Source of the DNA: Chryseobacterium sp.
GTDB taxonomy: Bacteria; Bacteroidota; Bacteroidia; Flavobacteriales; Weeksellaceae
Direction of reading: 5' to 3'
NCBI GenBank assembly: GCA_031286615.1
Contig: JAITUA010000021.1
Coordinates: 1-64,000, forward strand
DNA: 64,000 nt
Part shown: positions 59,028 to 64,000 of the stretch, piece after piece
Position numbering within the stretch: the first letter of the stretch is position 1
How the letters are laid out: every line of letters begins with the position of its first letter
Notes under the pieces: model-generated
What the model was told of the DNA's origin: nothing
The model's database searches: none
The model's input: the letters and a program-made list of their open reading frames with translations, nothing else
Made by a program: the position numbers and the translations under genes

Positions 59028-60344
59028 ATGGATTTTTCAGTTGAATATCTGGAGCTGGGCCAATTAAGACAGCTTCAATCCGACCGGTTGATAAGTTTAA
59101 TCAGCTATTTGAAAGAGAAGTCGGAATTTTATAAAAAGAAATTTGATGAATTACAAATATCTCCACAAGATATAAGGTCGATTGAGGATATCACGAAACT
59201 TCCAATTACTTATAAGCAGGATTTAAGAAATAACTATCCGTTTGGATTGTTTACCGTTCCTAAAAGTGAGCTTCTGCGCATTCACTGCTCAAGCGGAACT
59301 ACAGGAAAGCCAACAGTTGTAGGATATACAAAGGAAGATGTTGATCTTTTCAGTGAAGTAGTTGCAAGATCTTTATATGCAGCAGGTGCCAGACCGGGAA
59401 TGCAATTACATAATGCATATGGTTACGGAATTTTTACCGGAGGATTAGGACTTCACTACGGAGCAGAAAAACTGGGGATGAGTGTTCTTCCTATTTCAGG
59501 AGGAATGACAGCGAGACAGGTAGATCTGATTGTAGATTTTAAGCCGGAAGTAATCTGCTGCTCTCCATCATATGCCTTAACGATCGCAGATGAATTTGCA
59601 AAAAGAGGAATCTCAGCAGATGAAATCAGTCTTAAATATGCAGTATTAGGTTCAGAGCCATGGACAGAAATTATCAGAGGTCATATTGAAGAAAGATTAG
59701 GTGTTCACGCAACCAATATTTACGGGTTGAGTGAAATTATCGGTCCGGGAGTTTCAATGGAAGATTTTGAAGAAAAGGGAGGTTCTTATATTTGGGAAGA
59801 CCATTTTTACCCTGAAATTTTAGACCCGGTTACCAAACAGCCGGTTCCTTTCGGAGAAGAAGGTGTATTGGTGATTACAACATTAACGAAAAAAGCAATG
59901 CCGCTTATTCGTTACTGGACCAATGATATCACAAGTCTTTACTATGATGAAAATGCCAAAAGAACGATGGTAAAAATGAAACCCATTGTTGGAAGAGCAG
60001 ATGATATGCTGATCGTAAGAGGAGTAAATGTCTATCCAAGCCAGATTGAAGATGCTTTCTCTTATGTGGAAGGTGTAGTGCCTAACTACTATCTAACGCC
60101 TATTGAAAAAGAACATATGTGTATTGCACTGGATATTGATGTTGAAATTGATGATGAGCTGGTAAAGACTCAGAAAATAGAAGCAAATACCGATGATTAT
60201 TTTAATTTTGTCGGGAACTTCGGAAAAAACATAGAAAACGAAATAAAAAGACGGGTAGGAATCACGACAAAAGTGAAAGTTCATGCCCAGGACAGCCTGC
60301 CGAAGTGCGAAGGTGGAAAAATTAATAGAATACTTAAAAAATAA
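59028..60344 (+). CDS. paaK: Phenylacetate-CoA ligase
   Basis: The 438-residue adenylating enzyme makes phenylacetyl-CoA from phenylacetate, ATP and CoA, the first step of aerobic phenylacetate breakdown. It shows the phosphate loop HCSSGTTGKPTVVGYTKED (about 86-104), the aryl-site HNAYGYGIFTGGLGLHYG (about 123-140), IYGLSEIIGPGVSMED (about 232-247), IGRADDM-like VGRADDMLIVRGVNVYPSQI (about 323-342) and a C-terminal lid with KCEGGKINRILKK. Its stop shares a base with the paaE start (TAATG), so the two are coupled. Promoter and palindromic operator lie immediately upstream. Confidence 0.95.
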   Translation: MDFSVEYLELGQLRQLQSDRLISLISYLKEKSEFYKKKFDELQISPQDIRSIEDITKLPITYKQDLRNNYPFGLFTVPKSELLRIHCSSGTTGKPTVVGYTKEDVDLFSEVVARSLYAAGARPGMQLHNAYGYGIFTGGLGLHYGAEKLGMSVLPISGGMTARQVDLIVDFKPEVICCSPSYALTIADEFAKRGISADEISLKYAVLGSEPWTEIIRGHIEERLGVHATNIYGLSEIIGPGVSMEDFEEKGGSYIWEDHFYPEILDPVTKQPVPFGEEGVLVITTLTKKAMPLIRYWTNDITSLYYDENAKRTMVKMKPIVGRADDMLIVRGVNVYPSQIEDAFSYVEGVVPNYYLTPIEKEHMCIALDIDVEIDDELVKTQKIEANTDDYFNFVGNFGKNIENEIKRRVGITTKVKVHAQDSLPKCEGGKINRILKK

Positions 60345-61429
60345 TGAATTCATTTTATAAACTTAAAACAGTTAAAGTTCAGAAAGACACTTCCGAAGCA
60401 GTCAGTGTGGCGGTGGAAATCCCTGAAGAACTGAAAGATAAGTTCAGGTTCAAACAAGGGCAGTATCTGAATTTCCGAATGATGATCAACGGAAATGAGG
60501 AAAGACGTTCTTACTCTATCTGTAATGCTCCGAGTGAAAAAAGCAATACCCTGGAAGTATTGGTGAAATTGCTTGAGGGTGGAAAAGTATCAGGCTATTT
60601 CAATGAACATCTTCACATGGATGAAATACTTGAAGTAATGCCTCCGATGGGCGGTTTTAATACTTCTTATCATCCGACAAACGTAAAGACTTACATCGGT
60701 TTGGCAGCAGGAAGCGGAATTACCCCTGTTTTATCCAATATTAAAGAAAGCCTTTATCAGGAACCTAACAGTAATGCTTACCTGTTCTATAGTAACAGAA
60801 GTATGAACCATATTTTAAGAAAAGCTGAAATTGATAAACTGGTAGAACATTTCAATGGTCGACTAAAGGTGATTTATCTGGTAAGCCGTGAAAAGCATGA
60901 AGATCCCGTTTTTGAAGGAAGAATTTCTTCTGAAAAACTGGAGCAGTTATTTGAAAGATACACAGATATTGATGTAAAAGAAGCTACTTATTTCATTTGC
61001 GGACCTTCAGAAATGATCAAAGGAATTGCAGATTACCTGAAGAAAGATAAGAAAGTACCTGCTATCCAGGTTTTATTTGAATATTTTACCGCTCCGGATG
61101 AAGAAAATACGGAGGAAATGAGTGATGAGTTCAAGGCAATTGCTAATATCGAAAGTATGGTAACGGTAATTATCGATGATGATGAATATTCATTCCATTT
61201 GAATTCTAAAAAAGAGAGTATCTTAGATAAAGCATTGAAAGACAATCTTCCTGTGCCTTTTGCATGTAAAGGAGGAGTGTGCTGTACGTGTAAAGCGGAA
61301 GTTTTGGAAGGAGAAGTTTTCATGGAGAAAAACTACGCACTTACCGAAGAAGAAGTAGCCAGAGGCTTCGTTCTTACCTGTCAATGTCACCCGACAACCA
61401 ATGTGGTGATGCTTAATTATGATGTTTAA
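60344..61429 (+). CDS. paaE: Phenylacetyl-CoA epoxidase, reductase subunit PaaE
   Basis: The 361-residue flavo-iron-sulfur protein passes electrons from NADPH to the diiron PaaA. It has an FNR-type FAD/NAD part (about 1-240), with NEERRSYSICNAPSEK (FAD site), AAGSGITPVLSNI and YFICGPSEM. The C-terminal plant-type ferredoxin domain has the 2Fe-2S Cys in FACKGGVCCTCKAEV (about 304-315) and the last Cys in VLTCQCHP (about 344). In many bacteria paaE follows paaABCD; here it precedes paaA and follows paaK directly. The gap to paaA is 76 bases. Confidence 0.93.
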   Translation: MNSFYKLKTVKVQKDTSEAVSVAVEIPEELKDKFRFKQGQYLNFRMMINGNEERRSYSICNAPSEKSNTLEVLVKLLEGGKVSGYFNEHLHMDEILEVMPPMGGFNTSYHPTNVKTYIGLAAGSGITPVLSNIKESLYQEPNSNAYLFYSNRSMNHILRKAEIDKLVEHFNGRLKVIYLVSREKHEDPVFEGRISSEKLEQLFERYTDIDVKEATYFICGPSEMIKGIADYLKKDKKVPAIQVLFEYFTAPDEENTEEMSDEFKAIANIESMVTVIIDDDEYSFHLNSKKESILDKALKDNLPVPFACKGGVCCTCKAEVLEGEVFMEKNYALTEEEVARGFVLTCQCHPTTNVVMLNYDV

Positions 61430-61505
61430 ATTGTATTAACGATTGAATGTAAACTGTATTCATGAATACATTAATACTTTTTACATTTTACAAAAAGACA
61501 AAAAA

Positions 61506-62444
61506 ATGGACTTAGAAAAATTTGTACAATATGTACATGACGAAAATAAAGTAGAACCAAAAGATGTAATGCCCGATGATTACAGAAAACTATTGGTTCG
61601 TCAGATTTCACAGCATGCCCATTCCGAAATTGTGGGAATGCTGCCGGAAGCGAACTGGATTTCCAGAGCTCCTTCATTGAGAAGAAAAATGGCTCTTTTA
61701 GCTAAAGTTCAGGATGAAGCAGGTCACGGGTTGTATCTTTATTCTGCAACAGAAACTTTAGGAGACGGAAGTATCAGAGCAGACAGAGATGCTACGTATG
61801 ATGATATGCTGGAAGGAAAAGCTAAGTATTCCAGTATCTTCAATTATCCAACATTAAGCTGGGCAGATATAGGGGCTATCGGGTGGCTGGTAGATGGTGC
61901 AGCCATTATGAACCAGGTAATGTTAATGGGGAATTCTTACGGTCCTTATTCAAGAGCAATGGTGAAAATCTGTAAAGAAGAATCTTTCCACCAAAGACAA
62001 GGATATGAAATTTTAATGGCACTTTGCCGTGGTACCAAACAACAGAAAGAAATGGCTCAGGCTTCATTGAACCGTTTCTGGTGGCCGGCTTTAATGATGT
62101 TCGGACCGAACGACGACAGCTCACCAAACTCTAAGATCTCTATGAATTACAGAGTAAAAAGAGAAAGTAACGATAGTCTTCGTCAGAGATTTATCGACGT
62201 TACCGTTTCTCAGGCTGAATTCTTGGGATTAACTGTTCCGGATAAAGATCTGAAATGGAATGAGGAAAGACAGCATTATGATTTCGGAGAACTTCCTTGG
62301 GATGAATTCATGGAAATCTTAAAAGGAAACGGACCTTGCAACAAAAAGCGTCTCGAAACGAAGAGAAAAGCTCAAAGAGAAAACTCTTGGGTGAAAGAAG
62401 CGGCAGTAGCTTTTGCAGAGAAACAACAAAAAGAAGTACTATAA
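61506..62444 (+). CDS. paaA: Phenylacetyl-CoA epoxidase, catalytic subunit PaaA
   Basis: The 312-residue diiron oxygenase subunit epoxidises the aromatic ring of phenylacetyl-CoA. Iron ligands are in [20 protein letters not shown] (Glu about 67, His about 70) and [14 protein letters not shown] (Glu about 159, His about 162), with Glu in the first helix ([13 protein letters not shown]). The ATG at 61506 ([18 protein letters not shown]) is the family start; codons upstream from 61443 read through AT-rich spacer. PaaC forms the scaffold partner, encoded further down. Confidence 0.95.
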   Translation: MDLEKFVQYVHDENKVEPKDVMPDDYRKLLVRQISQHAHSEIVGMLPEANWISRAPSLRRKMALLAKVQDEAGHGLYLYSATETLGDGSIRADRDATYDDMLEGKAKYSSIFNYPTLSWADIGAIGWLVDGAAIMNQVMLMGNSYGPYSRAMVKICKEESFHQRQGYEILMALCRGTKQQKEMAQASLNRFWWPALMMFGPNDDSSPNSKISMNYRVKRESNDSLRQRFIDVTVSQAEFLGLTVPDKDLKWNEERQHYDFGELPWDEFMEILKGNGPCNKKRLETKRKAQRENSWVKEAAVAFAEKQQKEVL

Positions 62445-62455
62445 TATTTGATTTA

Positions 62456-62567
62456 AACCATTAAGATTTTGTTTAGGAATTAAGCTAATTAAGAAAATCA
62501 TTTTGATTTTAAAATTAAAGCGAAGCTAAACTTAATATTCTTAACAGCTTAATTGGACTTAATGGTT
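62456..62567. repeat. Long imperfect inverted repeat between paaA and paaB
   Basis: AACCATTAAG (62456-62465) pairs with CTTAATGGTT (62558-62567) and AATTAAGCT (62478-62486) with AGCTTAATT (62546-62554), enclosing AT-rich sequence. It is neither coding nor a T-tailed terminator and may be a miniature dispersed element inside the operon. Confidence 0.6.
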
Positions 62568-62606
62568 CAGGAATTAAAATTCAAAATTTAAAATTAAAAT
62601 TTGACT

Positions 62607-62888
62607 ATGGCAAATCTAGATATGTGGGAAGTGTTTATTCAAACTAAACCGGGATTATCTCACAAACACGTTGGAATTGTACAGGCACCAACAGCAGAAA
62701 TGGCTTTGCAGAACGCAAGAGACGTTTATACAAGAAGAAAAGAAGGAACTTCTGTTTGGGTAGTTCCAAGTAAATATATTGTGACTTCAGAAGGAATTGA
62801 CAAAGAAGCTTTCTTTGATCCGGCTGATGACAAACTATACCGTCACCCGACTTTCTACGAGATTCCAAACGATGTAAAAAATATGTAA
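62607..62888 (+). CDS. paaB: Phenylacetyl-CoA epoxidase subunit PaaB
   Basis: The 93-residue small subunit bridges PaaAC heterodimers in the epoxidase. The family pattern is clear: MWEVFIQTKPGLSHKHVGIV (about 6-25), APTAEMALQNARDVYTRRKE, SVWVVPSKYIVTSE and a final YRHPTFYEIPNDVKNM. The ATG at 62607 is preferred over a TTG two codons upstream. It is separated from paaA by an unusual 162-base gap that holds the inverted repeat. Confidence 0.95.
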   Translation: MANLDMWEVFIQTKPGLSHKHVGIVQAPTAEMALQNARDVYTRRKEGTSVWVVPSKYIVTSEGIDKEAFFDPADDKLYRHPTFYEIPNDVKNM

Positions 62889-62981
62889 TAAGACTTTTGA
62901 GATAATGGACGAATAGATAAAAGACTTTAAAATCTATTTTCTATTGGTCTATCATCTATCTGTCTCCAAATTGATTAAACA

Positions 62982-63731
62982 ATGAACCCATTATATAATT
63001 ATTTATTAAAACTCGCAGACGACAGTTTCATTATGGGACAGCGTTTGTCTGCATGGTGCGGTGAAGGTCCTTATTTAGAGGAAGATATTGCATTGACAAA
63101 CATTGCGTTGGATGAGCTGGGGCAGGCTAACAACTTTTATGTTTATGCTTCAAGAGTAATAGACAACGGTAAAAATGAAGACGATTTAGCCTTTCTAAGA
63201 TACGAACACGAATATGTAAACGCACACTGGACAGAACTTCCAAACGAAGATTATGCTCAGACTATTCTGAAAGTGTACGTTTTTGCAGTGTATCAGAAAC
63301 TGATGTATGAGGCATTGTCCAACTCTGCAGATGAAGAACTTTCGGCTATTGCTCAGAAATCGCTGAAGGAAGTAAAATATCATTATACTCATGCAGCATC
63401 CTGGATGAAAATTTTCGCTCAGGGTACAGAAGAAAGTAAATCCCGTGTGGTAAAAGCCATTGAAGATATCTGGGAATATACAAAAGGACTTTTTGCTAAA
63501 ACAGAAGGTGAAGATGATCTTATTGCTTTGAACATCGTTCCGAATGCAGATGAATTATACAAAGAATTCGTTGCTATTACAGAAAAAGATTTTCAGGGCT
63601 TTGGGTTGGAATATCCATCAAATCCTTTTATGCAGCCAAAATCAAGAACAGGATATCATACAGAATATTTCGGATTTATTCTTTGTGAACTTCAGTATAT
63701 GCAGAGAGCATATCCGGGCTGTACTTGGTAA
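62982..63731 (+). CDS. paaC: Phenylacetyl-CoA epoxidase, structural subunit PaaC
   Basis: The 249-residue ferritin-like protein pairs with PaaA and is the non-catalytic partner needed for its stability. Typical points are YLLKLADDSFIMGQRLSAWC (about 6-25), EDIALTNIALDELGQANNFY (about 32-51), REEHE-like RYEHEYVNAHWTELP (about 70-84), and a C-terminal HTEYFGFILCELQYMQRAYP. The Gly-rich linker seen in some homologues is absent. The next gene starts 5 bases after its stop; the usual paaD does not follow. Confidence 0.94.
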   Translation: MNPLYNYLLKLADDSFIMGQRLSAWCGEGPYLEEDIALTNIALDELGQANNFYVYASRVIDNGKNEDDLAFLRYEHEYVNAHWTELPNEDYAQTILKVYVFAVYQKLMYEALSNSADEELSAIAQKSLKEVKYHYTHAASWMKIFAQGTEESKSRVVKAIEDIWEYTKGLFAKTEGEDDLIALNIVPNADELYKEFVAITEKDFQGFGLEYPSNPFMQPKSRTGYHTEYFGFILCELQYMQRAYPGCTW

Positions 63732-63736
63732 CAAGT

Positions 63737-64000
63737 ATGAAAAAGATACTTCTGGGAATATTTGCTTTTTTTCTTATCGCATATGTGATGTTATGCGTGG
63801 GAATCTATTTCTATCAGGAGAAAATTATTTTTTATCCTGAAAAATTACCAAAAAATTATAAGTTTAATTTTACTGGCGATTTTGAAGAATTAGAAGTTAT
63901 AACACCAGATAAAAAACATTTAAACTCGGTTTTATTTAAAGCTCATAACCCTAAAGGAGTAATTTTTTACCTTCATGGGAACGCAGGTTCATTAAAAGAA
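63737..64000 (+). CDS. Alpha/beta hydrolase with N-terminal membrane helix (partial)
   Basis: Translation from the ATG at 63737 gives MKKILLGIFAFFLIAYVMLC, a membrane anchor or signal, then YQEKIIFYPEKLPKNYKF and the oxyanion-loop motif VIFYLHGNAGS (about 75-85). This matches BEM46-like serine hydrolases of the inner membrane. Only 88 codons are inside the window; the catalytic Ser lies beyond it. It sits where paaD or the ring-opening genes would be expected, 5 bases after paaC, so it may be part of the same operon or an insertion in it. Confidence 0.8.
   Translation, partial: MKKILLGIFAFFLIAYVMLCVGIYFYQEKIIFYPEKLPKNYKFNFTGDFEELEVITPDKKHLNSVLFKAHNPKGVIFYLHGNAGSLKE

Noticed and set aside
1-64000. 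CRISPR arrays, tRNA genes, insertion sequences or prophage
   Set aside because: I found no regularly spaced repeats with unique spacers, no cloverleaf, no transposase or phage gene in the window.

Overview
The window looks like the chromosome of a member of the Bacteroidota, most likely a Flavobacteriia/Weeksellaceae bacterium close to Chryseobacterium. The reasons are the AT-rich sequence, the absence of Shine-Dalgarno sequences, promoters of the Bacteroidota type (TTTG, about 19 bases, TAnnTTTG), a type IX secretion cargo domain, bacillithiol synthesis (BshA), and flavobacterial families such as DUF4254, DUF4292, DUF2851, CarboxypepD_reg and SusC-like barrels. The genus is inferred from overall gene content, not from a search.

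Layout. 1-70: the last bases of a 5S rRNA gene and its terminator. 70-806: a gene-free mosaic of short intergenic repeats and one candidate structured RNA. 807-7167: a type IX cargo protein, the glucanotransferase MalQ, two small secreted proteins and ferritin. 7268-10408: a solitary AddA-like helicase/nuclease. 10591-12975: a tandem triplet of related secreted proteins. 13058-19547: a SIMPL protein, an acetyltransferase, PspC, DUF2851, BshA, a GH3 hexosaminidase and a lipoprotein. 19817-26861: a minus-strand block with RibA, a lipoprotein, DUF4254, TatA, an EnvC-like protein, DUF4292, a nucleotidyltransferase and a flippase. 26962-34060: dihydroorotase, an apparently inserted TPR gene flanked by related repeats, a GH92 mannosidase and an OmpR-type two-component system. 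34221-37713: DUF1573, a dienoyl-CoA-reductase-like SDR and an M1 peptidase. 37893-41547: a five-gene operon of DUF2589, two unknown proteins, a cytoplasmic subtilase and a tiny I9-like protein. 41614-49028: an EEP hydrolase, a second OmpR-type system, its probable outer-membrane target and a second M1 peptidase. 49064-55149: a PAP2/barrel fusion, an M43 protease, a LuxR-type regulator with a sensorless kinase and 7TM protein, an unknown protein, and a 50-residue double-glycine-leader peptide. 55295-57889: ClpB. 58239-64000: a TetR regulator and the phenylacetate genes paaK-paaE-paaA-paaB-paaC, followed by an alpha/beta hydrolase that runs off the window.

How it works together. The paa genes activate phenylacetate to its CoA thioester and epoxidise it; a palindrome over the predicted paaK start site fits repression by the adjacent TetR protein. 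Two separate kinase/regulator pairs each face a divergent gene (DUF1573 or an outer-membrane barrel) across TTAAC repeats with about 11-base phasing. In both, the last repeat starts exactly 27 bases before the -7 box, and the -33 element is missing, which fits activation.

The strongest candidates for something undescribed are the DUF2589/subtilase/I9-like operon (37893-41547), and the minus-strand locus 50583-55149 where a six-cysteine GG-leader peptide lies near a 7TM protein, a kinase without a sensor domain, a LuxR-type regulator and a secreted metalloprotease.
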